A stretch of 64,000 bases of DNA. Origin: Eshraghiella sp045124255 (GTDB lineage: Bacteria > Bacillota > Clostridia > Lachnospirales > Lachnospiraceae). Below, piece by piece: positions 50,507 to 59,471 of this stretch (its first letter is position 1; the number at the start of each line of letters is the position of its first letter). Made by a program: the position numbers and the translations under genes. The notes beneath the pieces are model-generated. The model did not search any database. It was not told where the DNA came from and saw only the letters and a program-made list of their open reading frames with translations. The stretch is from contig JBGVLM010000018.1 of assembly GCA_045124255.1 (NCBI GenBank), positions 31,338-95,337 of the forward strand, read 5' to 3'.

Positions 50507-52144
50507 ATGAATATTCCCGTTATTGACGGTCAGGAATTATATAATCTGTTTGCTCATGGCTACCGCAACCTTAAGCGTAATATGAGCGCAATTGACGAAC
50601 TGAATGTATTTCCCGTTCCAGATGGGGACACCGGCAAGAATATGACTGCTACTCTTGAGGGCGGTGTTACAAATGCCGATTCATCACAAAAATCAACACA
50701 GGTACTAATGAAGGACTTCTCCCACTGTGCACTTATGGCAGCCCGGGGTAATTCGGGTGTAATTCTTTCACAGTTTATCAGAGGTATCGCAAAAGGTACA
50801 AAAGGTAAAGATACATTAACAATTGATGATTTTCTCATTGCAATCAAATCAGGCGTTACAAGTGCATATAATTCGGTTGTCAAGCCTGTTGAAGGCACAA
50901 TGCTGACAGTTATGCGCGAAGCGTGTGACAATACACTCAGCAACCGCAAACTCATCCATGATTTCGAAGCATGCCTTGAAATATTTATTTCAGAAATGAA
51001 GAAATCCCTGAGAAGAACACCGGATTTACTTCCGGTTTTAAAGGAAGCCGGCGTTGTTGACAGCGGCGGTGCAGGTCTTGTCTGTGTTTTTGAGGGAATG
51101 TTAATGTACCTGCGTAATGAAGATATTCCTTTTGAGGAGGCACGTCCGGATATGAATACGGCACCTAAAAGTTTTATGTCATATGACCCTGAGAACATGC
51201 TTATATACGGCTACTGCACTGAATTTATATTACAGCTTCAGGCTTCCAAGACCAATCTGTCCGAATTCAACGTAAATAAAATGATTGCAGAGCTTGAAAC
51301 AATGGGCAATTCAATCGTTGCAGTGCAGGACGATACACTTGTAAAAGTTCATGTACATTCTTTTGAGCCTGAGAAAATAATCGGCTACGCCAGAAGCTTC
51401 GGTGAGCTTGTTACAATCAAAATAGAGAACATGACCGTTCAGCACAGCGAACAGGATATGCCAGTTAAATCCGAGCCTGTTAAATATGCTGTAGTTGCTA
51501 CTGCTTCCGGAAGCGGAATCATTGAATATTTCCTGAATGCAGGAGTTTCCGAGATTGTGGACGGCGGTCAGACCAATAATCCGTCAACTGAGGACTTTGT
51601 GGAGGCCTTCAAAAAGCTTAATGCAGAGCATATAATAGTTCTGCCTAATGATTCCAATATTGTAATGACGGCACTCCAGGCAGCCAAAATATATAAGGAC
51701 TCAGATATCAGGGTAATTAAGACAAAATCCATTGCAGAGGGATTTTCTGCATTATCAATGATGGATTTAAGTCTTGACACGGTTGAGGATGTAATATCCG
51801 AAATGACCTGCTATCTGCCAAATGTAACTACAGGTTATGTTACTACAGCAACAAGGGATGCCACAATCAACGAGATTGCCATTACCAAGAACCATTTTAT
51901 AGGACTGACTCCTGACAATATTCTGTCAGATTCACCGGATAAAATAGAAGCAGCCCTCTCCCTGATGTCCAACCTTCCTGATATGGCTGATAAGCAGGTT
52001 GTCACTGCAATTTGCGGCAGCGATGTAACCCAGGAAGAAAAAGACAATCTCGAAAGCAGACTGCTTAGTATGTATCCTTTAATTGATATTGGCTTCATTG
52101 ACGGTAATCAAGATGTTTACAGCTTTATATTTGCAATTGAATAG
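50507..52144 (+). CDS. fakA: FakA-like fatty acid kinase (DAK2/DhaL domain protein)
   Basis: A 545-residue protein. The N-terminal DhaL domain binds ATP and Mg (FPVPDGDTGKNMTATLEGG, ARGNSGVILSQFIRG, VVDSGGAGL). A middle domain and a C-terminal EDD/DegV-like domain (SEIVDGGQTNNPSTEDFVEA, VLPNDSNIVMTA) complete the FakA architecture. A reading frame open from 50375 overlaps the DegV gene, but AGGAGG lies 8 bases before the ATG at 50507. It ends 5 bases before the convergent GT2-GtrA gene, with no visible terminator between. Confidence 0.92.
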   Translation: MNIPVIDGQELYNLFAHGYRNLKRNMSAIDELNVFPVPDGDTGKNMTATLEGGVTNADSSQKSTQVLMKDFSHCALMAARGNSGVILSQFIRGIAKGTKGKDTLTIDDFLIAIKSGVTSAYNSVVKPVEGTMLTVMREACDNTLSNRKLIHDFEACLEIFISEMKKSLRRTPDLLPVLKEAGVVDSGGAGLVCVFEGMLMYLRNEDIPFEEARPDMNTAPKSFMSYDPENMLIYGYCTEFILQLQASKTNLSEFNVNKMIAELETMGNSIVAVQDDTLVKVHVHSFEPEKIIGYARSFGELVTIKIENMTVQHSEQDMPVKSEPVKYAVVATASGSGIIEYFLNAGVSEIVDGGQTNNPSTEDFVEAFKKLNAEHIIVLPNDSNIVMTALQAAKIYKDSDIRVIKTKSIAEGFSALSMMDLSLDTVEDVISEMTCYLPNVTTGYVTTATRDATINEIAITKNHFIGLTPDNILSDSPDKIEAALSLMSNLPDMADKQVVTAICGSDVTQEEKDNLESRLLSMYPLIDIGFIDGNQDVYSFIFAIE

Positions 52145-52149
52145 CAGAA

Positions 52150-53157
52150 CTATTCTTTTCTCCTGATAAATTTATGTATATAATATTTCAGCGGCACGAT
52201 AACAATTGCCGTTAAATAAAATACCACAGCAATCGGTATTTTCGGTGTAAATATCCCTGCAAGGAAACAGATTGATGTATATGCCGAGAATCTGATTGCC
52301 GTATATAAAAGCGTTCTCGCCCCATCCTTGTATTTTACATTTCTGAACACATATTTATTAGTCAAAATACTAAACAGTGCTACAAAAAATCCAAGTACGG
52401 GAATCGTGAAATCGCAATGCTTATAACCTAATATAAGTGAAATAATCATCATAACAATTCCGCATGTTACAACCGATAATATCGAGGCTCTTGCGCTTGA
52501 GAACAATCGCCTGTATATGCGGATTGTGTCTTTTACGGGGCTGAAATGTGAGGATTTATTTCCATCAATATATATCGCCTCAATAGGCAGCGTTGCAATT
52601 CTTATATGCTGCTTATCAGCATAGAAAAGCACATTAATCTCATAATCATATTTATCTCCCGGTACTTTAACCAGCCATTCCAGATGTTTTGCAGAAAATC
52701 CCCTTAATCCCGACTGATTATCCGAAAGATAATGTCCGGTAAGAACTGTATAAATCCATCTGGACAGAACATTTCCGACTCGTGAACGTGCAGGAATATT
52801 TCCCTTCAAATCCCTTACCGTAAGAACAATAGCCGAACCTGAATTAATCTTATCCCTTACACGCAGGATATCCTTCACTCTATGCTGTCCGTCAGAATCC
52901 GCCGTAATAACGCCGGTACAATCCGGAAAACGCTCCAAAACGGCTTCAAAACCCTTTTTAAGTGCATTCCCCTTTCCCTTATTCTCAGGCAGATGAATAA
53001 TTTCAGCTTTATCAGAGACTGCGTCGAAAATTTTCATATACTCTTCTCCGCTTCCGTCATCAATAATAAGAAGCTTTAAATCTTCCTTTTCAATCTCTTT
53101 AACTAATTTTATCAATTCCTCATCCGGTTTATATGCCGGAATTAGTACTATGTCCAT
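52150..53157 (-). CDS. GT2 glycosyltransferase fused to a GtrA-like membrane domain
   Basis: A 335-residue fusion. Residues 1-215 are a GT2 domain (VLIPAYKPDEELIKL, LLIIDDGSGEEY, LPENKGKGNALKKGFE, ITADSDGQHRVKDI, SDNQSGLRGFS). Residues 220-330 have four spans and the motif FSILTNKYVFRNVKY, which is the GtrA pattern. The protein would both charge and flip a lipid-linked sugar. The ribosome binding site is AAGGAG, 12 bases before the ATG. It lies 17 bases downstream of an alpha/beta hydrolase gene on the same strand. Confidence 0.88.
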   Translation of the reverse strand: MDIVLIPAYKPDEELIKLVKEIEKEDLKLLIIDDGSGEEYMKIFDAVSDKAEIIHLPENKGKGNALKKGFEAVLERFPDCTGVITADSDGQHRVKDILRVRDKINSGSAIVLTVRDLKGNIPARSRVGNVLSRWIYTVLTGHYLSDNQSGLRGFSAKHLEWLVKVPGDKYDYEINVLFYADKQHIRIATLPIEAIYIDGNKSSHFSPVKDTIRIYRRLFSSARASILSVVTCGIVMMIISLILGYKHCDFTIPVLGFFVALFSILTNKYVFRNVKYKDGARTLLYTAIRFSAYTSICFLAGIFTPKIPIAVVFYLTAIVIVPLKYYIHKFIRRKE

Positions 53158-53174
53158 TCCTTTTTGTTTCTCCT

Positions 53175-54116
53175 TTAGTTTGACACTGCCGTATTTTTCC
53201 TGTAAAATTGGTTAATAATATTCATCAGAATATCATTAGCAGTACCATCATTATCGAACAGTAAATCGGTATGTCCGTCCTGTCCCGGTGTATCACAAAC
53301 ATAATATTCCACATAGTCCGATGTAATCTCATCCCTATGTGAGTAAATCGAGCTTGAATCAACCGGTGCCACATCATCATTAACTCCCTGAACTATCAGG
53401 GTCGGAACATTCGTATCGGATATCTGCTCATAAGCCTGAATCCCCATAATGCCGGTTCCGAACAGGGTTGACTGATACAGCCACAGAAAAGGATAATTGC
53501 CATATGCAAGAAATCCCACATAATTCTGTGCCGGCTGGATTACAGCCTCCATTGCGCTGTTAATTCCGGCTACGGATACAACCGCATTAATTCTGTGTCC
53601 ACTGTTAAGAAGACCACAGGCTGCATAGCCGCCGCGGCTATGACCGAATATAAATATATTATCATAATTAAAATTTTTTTCAACATAATCAAGAGCTGCG
53701 TCAAGGTCAATGAGCTCCTGGGAAAAACCGATTGCAGAACTGCCCTCGCTTGTACAGCTGCCTGTAGTATCAAAAGAAAGTACATCCCAGCCAAACTCAT
53801 GGAAGCTGTTTATCTGCCATAAATAATCATCTTCACTAGCACGGAATCCGGGAGCAACTATTACAATCCCGTCAGCCTCTCCGTCACTGTAAATATGACC
53901 CCTCAGCAGATAATTTCCGGAATAGAATTCAACCGGCTGCCGGATATTTGTCAGAGTACTAAGCTCAACCGGAATCTCCACGCTCTCATCATATCTCGGG
54001 AAGCAGATATTATATACAGCTTTTGATATTAAATACGACAATGACATAAATAAAATAATCAAAACGATAATAATTTTCCAAACCCTTAAAGAAATTTTCT
54101 TTTTAAAAGATTTCAT
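53175..54116 (-). CDS. Alpha/beta hydrolase with N-terminal anchor
   Basis: A 313-residue protein with one span near residues 14-35 that places the enzyme outside. The fold has IVIVAPGFRASEDDYLWQI, a nucleophile elbow GHSRGGYAACG (Ser), VQGVNDDVAP for the acid and DGHTDLL for the His. This fits extracellular esterases or peptidase-like hydrolases. A GTG at 54128 is possible, but AAAGGTGG lies 8 bases before the ATG at 54116. It is divergent from another hydrolase gene, with only 56 bases between the two starts, and is followed by the GT2-GtrA fusion gene. Confidence 0.85.
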   Translation of the reverse strand: MKSFKKKISLRVWKIIIVLIILFMSLSYLISKAVYNICFPRYDESVEIPVELSTLTNIRQPVEFYSGNYLLRGHIYSDGEADGIVIVAPGFRASEDDYLWQINSFHEFGWDVLSFDTTGSCTSEGSSAIGFSQELIDLDAALDYVEKNFNYDNIFIFGHSRGGYAACGLLNSGHRINAVVSVAGINSAMEAVIQPAQNYVGFLAYGNYPFLWLYQSTLFGTGIMGIQAYEQISDTNVPTLIVQGVNDDVAPVDSSSIYSHRDEITSDYVEYYVCDTPGQDGHTDLLFDNDGTANDILMNIINQFYRKNTAVSN

Positions 54117-54172
54117 TATTATCACCACCTTTGATTATTTTAATTCTAAATTTTATTACGGGAGGAATCTGT

Positions 54173-55150
54173 ATGTTATTTAATCCAACTTACAAACTTA
54201 ATATTCTGGGCGAGGATGAATTTTCCGATGAAATATGTGCAATAGAGCATGATTTGGAAAAATACGCCGTAACAGGCTGCTTAAAGTCCTTTGACGGCAG
54301 TGAAATCGCCTATGAATACTTCCTTGCCGATAAAAGCAAGGCTTCAATCGTCCTTATTCACGGCTTCACTGAATTTTATAAGAAGCTCTATGAAATGACA
54401 TGGTATTTTCTGAACATGGGCTATAATGTATTTCTCTATGACCAGCGCGGTCATGGTCTGTCTCACCGTGAGGTAGACAATCTGCAGTTAACCCATATTA
54501 ATAATTTTGACGACTATGTTAAGGATCTTGAGTATGTCATTGATAATATAGTAAAAAAAGCTGCTCCGGCATCTCCGATATATCTCTTTGGCCATTCCAT
54601 GGGTGGTGCCGTTGCTTCATTATATCTGGAAAAGCATGGTAATGAAATTGAACGTACAATTCTTTCCTCACCAATGGTATGCCCTAAAACACATGGTATT
54701 CCGGGCGGATTTGTCAAAAAAGCTGCTGCCTCATACGCCAAAAAAGAAGGCTGGAACGCACGCTTTCATCAAAGCGCTGATTTCAATCCCAATCCATCCT
54801 TTAACCACAGTTCGGACGCAAGTCTTGCCCGTTTTAAACACAACCTCGATTACCGAATTAATGATGAGCATTATCAGACCTCATCCTTTACCAATAAATG
54901 GATGTGTGAGGCACTTGATGTCAGAAAAAGACTTCTTAACCGCAAAACAATGGGCAAAATACAAACTAAAATACTTATAATAAGTGCTGAGAATGACAGG
55001 GTTGTTCACACCCGTCCCCATCATACATTATCAGGAATTCTGCCGAATTCCACGCTTATTGTAATGCCCGGTGCAAAGCATACGGTATATACAGCCTCAG
55101 AACCATTACTTCATTCCTTCTATGAAACAGTATTTGATTTCTTAAAATAA
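54173..55150 (+). CDS. Alpha/beta hydrolase of the monoacylglycerol lipase/lysophospholipase type
   Basis: A 325-residue cytosolic protein without signal peptide. The serine-aminopeptidase S33 pattern is clear: IVLIHGFTEFYKKLYEMTWY, LYDQRGHGLSHRE, nucleophile in LFGHSMGGAVASLY, IISAENDRVVHTRP for the acid and PGAKHTVYTASEP for the His. It resembles PldB-like lysophospholipases. The frame is open from 54131, but GGGAGG lies 7 bases before the ATG at 54173. It ends 6 bases before the convergent M15 peptidase gene. Confidence 0.88.
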   Translation: MLFNPTYKLNILGEDEFSDEICAIEHDLEKYAVTGCLKSFDGSEIAYEYFLADKSKASIVLIHGFTEFYKKLYEMTWYFLNMGYNVFLYDQRGHGLSHREVDNLQLTHINNFDDYVKDLEYVIDNIVKKAAPASPIYLFGHSMGGAVASLYLEKHGNEIERTILSSPMVCPKTHGIPGGFVKKAAASYAKKEGWNARFHQSADFNPNPSFNHSSDASLARFKHNLDYRINDEHYQTSSFTNKWMCEALDVRKRLLNRKTMGKIQTKILIISAENDRVVHTRPHHTLSGILPNSTLIVMPGAKHTVYTASEPLLHSFYETVFDFLK

Positions 55151-55156
55151 AACTGC

Positions 55157-55933
55157 CTACTCGCTTACTGCTTTCTCAAAATGCTGGTAGTCCACATTGG
55201 TCTGCCAGCTTCCGCCCCATGTAAATCCATACTCGGTAAAAAGCCTGTAGGCATAGTCATTTTCATCTATTTTGTACAGAAAACTTAAGCTTCTGTCTGC
55301 ATAAGCCTGCCCCGCAATAGGAAGAATCGTTCCATCCTCCCTGACGTAAGGATTGTACAGCGGATTAATATCAACTGCCAGTCCGTAAGCATGCATTGAC
55401 CACTCATCTGTCCCTGAAATTTTTCTTCCGTTGAAGCAGGATGTATTATTATTGGTCATTGAAACCTCATCATTACCCCCGTAGGTATCAATCAAAGCAA
55501 TGCTCTGTATCGGATAAGACGCCTTATAAAGTTTATAAAAAATATCCGACAAATCCTTTGCAATAGCCTTGTTAACAATCATCTCTCCCTGGTGAGGCTG
55601 GTTATCATAACCCCAGTAAAGCACCTTAAGATATTGTAAATCCTCTCTTACAACCGGACAGTCCTCTTTAAATGAGACACCCTCCATTTTACGGAAAATA
55701 ATCTCCGGAATATCCATATATGCAAAATATGTAAGCTTATCCTCCTCCATTAATTCAGCAGGTGTCGGATAATCCCCCTGAATGGTTCTGACAGGCTCAA
55801 TAACCTTTTTGGTTTTATTCTGTGCCACAAGAACAACTATCAGAACACCTAAAAATAATGCACTAACTATTAAAATAATTTCAGGTAATTTACTTTTTAA
55901 ATTTTTCTTTGCTTTTTTGGCCTTAGAACTCAA
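55157..55933 (-). CDS. Membrane-anchored M15 family peptidase (D-Ala-D-Ala carboxypeptidase-like)
   Basis: A 258-residue protein with a Lys-rich N-terminus and one span (about 15-35). The zinc peptidase domain has TSCFNGRKISGTDEWSMHAY, then GLAVDINP (His and Asp ligands) and DYQHFEK (second His), as in the M15 VanY/M15C group that trims peptidoglycan stems. The start is a TTG with AGGAG 8 bases upstream. It lies 24 bases after mscS on the same strand, so they may be cotranscribed. The exact peptide bond cut is unknown. Confidence 0.85.
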   Translation of the reverse strand: MSSKAKKAKKNLKSKLPEIILIVSALFLGVLIVVLVAQNKTKKVIEPVRTIQGDYPTPAELMEEDKLTYFAYMDIPEIIFRKMEGVSFKEDCPVVREDLQYLKVLYWGYDNQPHQGEMIVNKAIAKDLSDIFYKLYKASYPIQSIALIDTYGGNDEVSMTNNNTSCFNGRKISGTDEWSMHAYGLAVDINPLYNPYVREDGTILPIAGQAYADRSLSFLYKIDENDYAYRLFTEYGFTWGGSWQTNVDYQHFEKAVSE

Positions 55934-55957
55934 ATTAACTGCTCCTGTACTTTAAAT

Positions 55958-56818
55958 TTATTTGTCATTAATAGTAACTGAAAGCTGATTAAACGGAATT
56001 TCAATCCCCTTAGAATCAAGAGCTTCCTTATACTGCTCCTGCAAATCCCACTTGGTTACCCAGTAATCATCTGTTAATGTCCATAATCTCGTGCCGATTG
56101 TTACCTGACTTTCCGCCAGTTCAGCCACATACACGGTAATATCCTCATCCTTAAGAACCTTATCATATGAATTAATTACCTGAAGAAGCGTCTCCTTTGC
56201 AAGCTTAATGTCCGAATCATAGCTGATTCCAACAGCAATGTCCACTCTTCTCTTCTTCTGCTCCGTATAATTGGTCAGACTGCAGTTAGCAAGTGTTCCG
56301 TTAGGTACAACAACACATTTGTTATCCGAGGTCTTCAATCTGGTATAGAACAAATCAATTCCTGTTACGGTACCCTCATTATTATGTGAATCCTCTTTTA
56401 TATAATCCCCTATTTTAAATGGTTTAAATAAAAGAATGAGCACACCACCCGCAAAATTTGAAAGACTTCCCTGCAATGCAAGTCCCACAGCAAGTCCGGC
56501 GGCACTTAATGCAGCGATAAATGAGGATGTCGGTATTCCCAAAATGCCGATAATAACAATCGCCAGCAATGCATACGAAATAAATTTAATCAGGGATAAC
56601 AGGAATTTGATTACAATTGGTTCAAGTCTGCCCTTTGAAAAGGATTTTTCCGTAAGCCTGAGTATAAATTTCACAAGCTTTTTCCCAACAAATAAAACAA
56701 TCAGTGCCAACAGGATATTCTTTCCAACCGAAAGTAACCACTTAATAACTACGTCCACTGCTTCCTTAACATTTTCTGACGTGAAAATTTGGGCTGCCTG
56801 AATCATTAATGTATCCAT
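55958..56818 (-). CDS. Small-conductance mechanosensitive channel (MscS family)
   Basis: A 286-residue channel with three membrane segments in residues 25-130. The pore-lining TM3 and following region contain GLAVGLALQGSLSNFAGGVLI (first 20 residues diagnostic) and FKPFKIGDYI, then the soluble beta and alpha/beta domains with VVVPNGTLANC. It would release solutes during osmotic downshift. The ribosome binding site is weak; a very stable hairpin lies just upstream. It follows glgB on the same strand after 56 bases. Confidence 0.93.
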   Translation of the reverse strand: MDTLMIQAAQIFTSENVKEAVDVVIKWLLSVGKNILLALIVLFVGKKLVKFILRLTEKSFSKGRLEPIVIKFLLSLIKFISYALLAIVIIGILGIPTSSFIAALSAAGLAVGLALQGSLSNFAGGVLILLFKPFKIGDYIKEDSHNNEGTVTGIDLFYTRLKTSDNKCVVVPNGTLANCSLTNYTEQKKRRVDIAVGISYDSDIKLAKETLLQVINSYDKVLKDEDITVYVAELAESQVTIGTRLWTLTDDYWVTKWDLQEQYKEALDSKGIEIPFNQLSVTINDK

Positions 56819-56831
56819 AACTCAATTTACA

Positions 56832-56849
56832 GGGGGATTTTCATCCCCC
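56832..56849 (-). other. GAAA-tetraloop hairpin between glgB and mscS
   Basis: Minus-strand 7-bp stem GGGGGAT with ATCCCCC and a GAAA loop, 14 bases before the mscS start. There is no T-run after it. It may stabilise the glgB mRNA end, dampen mscS translation or mark an RNA-processing point. Confidence 0.5.
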
Positions 56850-56874
56850 CGTCTCATCCTTTCATATTTAAATT

Positions 56875-59391
56875 TTATTTAGAAGTTTTCTTAGGTGCAG
56901 CTTTCTTCTCTGCAGCCTTCTTTGTGCTCTTCTTAGCAGTTGGTTTCTTTGGAGTTTCTTCTATCTCCTTGGCAGGCTCAGCTACAGCCTCCTTAACCGG
57001 CTCCGGCTTAACCTCTTCTACAGCTTTCTCCGGCTCCGTTTTTTTCTTTGGTGCAGCTTTCTTAGGTGCTGCCTTCTTCTCCGCTGCCTTCTTCTCTGCT
57101 GCCTTCTTTGGTGCAGCTGCTTCCTTAGGCTTTACCTCTTTCTTTGGTGCAGCGGTTTCCTTAGGTTTTACCGCTTTCTTTGGTGCTTCCTCAACCGGTG
57201 TATATCTCAAAATAGAAATACCCATTGACGGCAGGAGAAGTCTTATGGAATCCTCACGACCATCACATTCCTCCTTCTTGGAAGCAATAATACGCTTGTT
57301 GACATTGCCTACTCCGCCATATTTAACATCATTACTGTTAAAAATTTCTTTATATTTACCCATTTTAGGAACACCTATTTTATAATTAGGTCTTTCTACA
57401 GGAGTAAAGTTAACAACAACCACCAGTTCATCACCATTTGTTGCTTTTCTTACATATACAACAACACATTCATCTGCTGAAATGTTATTAATCCACTCAA
57501 ATCCGTCAGGAGTAAAATCCTGTTCATAAAGTGCAGGTTCTTTCTTATATAAAGCATTTAAATCTGAAACATAGCTCATCAGCTGACGATTCTCTTCATT
57601 GGAAGTAAGCTCCCAGTCAATCTGTCTTGCTTCCCACCATTCGTTCTCCATACCGAACTCCTGTCCCATGAAAAGAAGTTTCTTGCCCGGATGTGTAAAC
57701 ATAAATCCATATGCTGCCCTGAGGTTAGCCATCTTCTCTGCCTTGGTATTACCCGGCATTTTATTGAGCATTGAACACTTGCCATGTACAACCTCATCAT
57801 GTGACAGAATTAATATAAAGTCCTCACTATAAGCATAAATCATACTAAAGGTAAGCTTATCATATCTGCCCTTACGGAATAACGGGTCACATGAAATAAA
57901 ATCTGTAAAATCATTCATCCATCCCATGTTCCACTTATAATCAAAGCCCAGTCCGTCATCACTGGTATCGCCTGTAACCTTTGGCCATGCCGTTGATTCC
58001 TCTGCAATCAGCATTGCAGAGCCACAGCTCTTCTTGAAATTGGAATTCATCTTCTTAAAGAAGTCAACTGCTTCAAGATTCTCATGTCCGCCATACATAT
58101 TAGGAACCCATTCACCGGATTTCTTACCATAGTCGAGATACAGCATTGACGCAACCGCATCCATTCTCACGCCGTCAGCATGATACTCATTAGCCCAGAA
58201 AACAGCACTTGACATAAGGAAGCTTGCCACCTCAGGACGTCCGACATTAAAAATCAATGTTCCCCATTCAGGATGTTCTCCCTTTCTTCTGTCAGCATGC
58301 TCGTAAAGGCATGTACCGTCAAATACCGCAAGTCCTGCCTCATCCTTAGGAAAATGTGCAGGAACCCAGTCAAGAATAACTCCAATGCCCGCCTTATGCA
58401 GCTCATTCATAAAATATTTAAAATCCTCCGGACTTCCATATCTGGCAGTCGGTGCATAATAACCCATTACCTGATAACCCCATGATTCATCAAGCGGGTG
58501 CTCCATTACAGGCATAACCTCAACATGTGTAAAGCCCATCTTCTTAACATGCTCAACAACAAGGGGTGCCAGTTCCCTGTAATTAAGGAATGTTCTTTCG
58601 TCATCAGGTGTTCTGAAGGAACCGAGATGAAGTTCATAAATTGACATAGGCTGCTTCTTATAACAGTCCTTATCCCTTGCTTCAATCCATTTAGAGTCAG
58701 TCCATTTAAAGCTGTCAATATCACATACGACTGACGCCGTATCAGGCCTGAGCTCCATTCCAAAGCCATACGGGTCGCTCTTAAGAACAAGCTTTCCGCC
58801 CTTCATCCTTATCTCATATTTATACAATGCTCCTGCCTGTACACCGGGAACAAATAACTCAAATACACCATATTCATCATGTAATTCCATCTGATGAATT
58901 CTTCCGTCCCAGTTATTAAAGTTTCCGACCACGCTCACACGCATTGCATTAGGTGCCCATACTGCAAACATCGTACCCTTAACACCGTCCACCTCAGTCA
59001 CATGTGCGCCAAGGTATTTGTACATTTCAGAACTGTTTCCTGCAGCAAAAGCCTTTAACTCCTTATCAGGAATCAATAAAGGAAAATTATAGGCATCCAT
59101 AGTCTCAAATGTATTACCGTCTTCAAAACCATACACTAATGTGTAGTCTATTTTCTTCTTATCTGATAAAAGAACGGCAAAATAGCCCTCCTCATCAGCC
59201 ATTGTCATCTCATATAATTCTCCGGAAGCAGTCTTAACTCCTGCCTTAACAGCACCCGGATAATATGCCTGAATCAACAAGCCGGACTTTGTAACCCTCT
59301 GTCCCAAAAGCTGTTTAGGATGTACTAAATCCGAATACACGATACCTTCGATATCAGGCCAGTTCATTAAGTCATATAATTTTTTCTCCAT
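56875..59391 (-). CDS. glgB: 1,4-alpha-glucan branching enzyme with Lys/Ala/Pro-rich C-terminal tail
   Basis: An 838-residue enzyme that adds alpha-1,6 branches to glycogen. It has an N-terminal beta domain, a CBM48 module (TMFAVWAPNAMRVSVVGNFN), and the GH13 barrel with DGVRMDAVASML (nucleophile Asp), LIAEESTAW (Glu) and LSHDEVVHG. The catalytic protein ends near residue 734. The last 104 residues are a basic low-complexity tail made of PKK, AEKKAA and PKEAA units with a Pro/Glu/Val segment in the middle, like histone H1. A frame from 59433 is longer, but GGGAG lies 8 bases before the ATG at 59391. No other glg genes are adjacent. Confidence 0.95.
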   Translation of the reverse strand: MEKKLYDLMNWPDIEGIVYSDLVHPKQLLGQRVTKSGLLIQAYYPGAVKAGVKTASGELYEMTMADEEGYFAVLLSDKKKIDYTLVYGFEDGNTFETMDAYNFPLLIPDKELKAFAAGNSSEMYKYLGAHVTEVDGVKGTMFAVWAPNAMRVSVVGNFNNWDGRIHQMELHDEYGVFELFVPGVQAGALYKYEIRMKGGKLVLKSDPYGFGMELRPDTASVVCDIDSFKWTDSKWIEARDKDCYKKQPMSIYELHLGSFRTPDDERTFLNYRELAPLVVEHVKKMGFTHVEVMPVMEHPLDESWGYQVMGYYAPTARYGSPEDFKYFMNELHKAGIGVILDWVPAHFPKDEAGLAVFDGTCLYEHADRRKGEHPEWGTLIFNVGRPEVASFLMSSAVFWANEYHADGVRMDAVASMLYLDYGKKSGEWVPNMYGGHENLEAVDFFKKMNSNFKKSCGSAMLIAEESTAWPKVTGDTSDDGLGFDYKWNMGWMNDFTDFISCDPLFRKGRYDKLTFSMIYAYSEDFILILSHDEVVHGKCSMLNKMPGNTKAEKMANLRAAYGFMFTHPGKKLLFMGQEFGMENEWWEARQIDWELTSNEENRQLMSYVSDLNALYKKEPALYEQDFTPDGFEWINNISADECVVVYVRKATNGDELVVVVNFTPVERPNYKIGVPKMGKYKEIFNSNDVKYGGVGNVNKRIIASKKEECDGREDSIRLLLPSMGISILRYTPVEEAPKKAVKPKETAAPKKEVKPKEAAAPKKAAEKKAAEKKAAPKKAAPKKKTEPEKAVEEVKPEPVKEAVAEPAKEIEETPKKPTAKKSTKKAAEKKAAPKKTSK
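56878..57189 (-). repeat. Low-complexity repeats encoding the GlgB Lys/Ala/Pro tail
   Basis: Degenerate short repeats with GCTGCAGAGAAGAAG-like and GCACCAAAGAAA-like units, inside glgB. They encode the 104-residue tail in the same frame, without stops, and could expand or contract by replication slippage. Confidence 0.75.
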
Positions 59392-59442
59392 ACACATTTC
59401 TCCCATGTCATTATATTGGAGTTTACAAAACACTCTTTTATC

Positions 59443-59471
59443 ATTATAACATATTCATTGAATCTTACCAA
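59443..59471 (-). promoter_or_regulatory. Predicted sigma-A promoter of glgB
   Basis: Minus strand: TTGGTA (59466-59471), 17-base spacer, perfect TATAAT (59443-59448), about 50 bases before glgB. The -35 overlaps the last codons of the DUF3592 gene. Confidence 0.6.

Noticed and set aside
50560..51198. 212-residue minus-strand frame
   Set aside because: Antisense to fakA, which is well supported by motifs.
56878..57189. CRISPR-like or minisatellite array
   Set aside because: The repeats are short, degenerate and keep the reading frame of glgB; there are no spacers.
56924..57385. 153-residue Phe/Ala/Gly-rich plus-strand frame
   Set aside because: It mirrors the Lys/Ala/Pro tail codons of glgB on the other strand and has no start signal.
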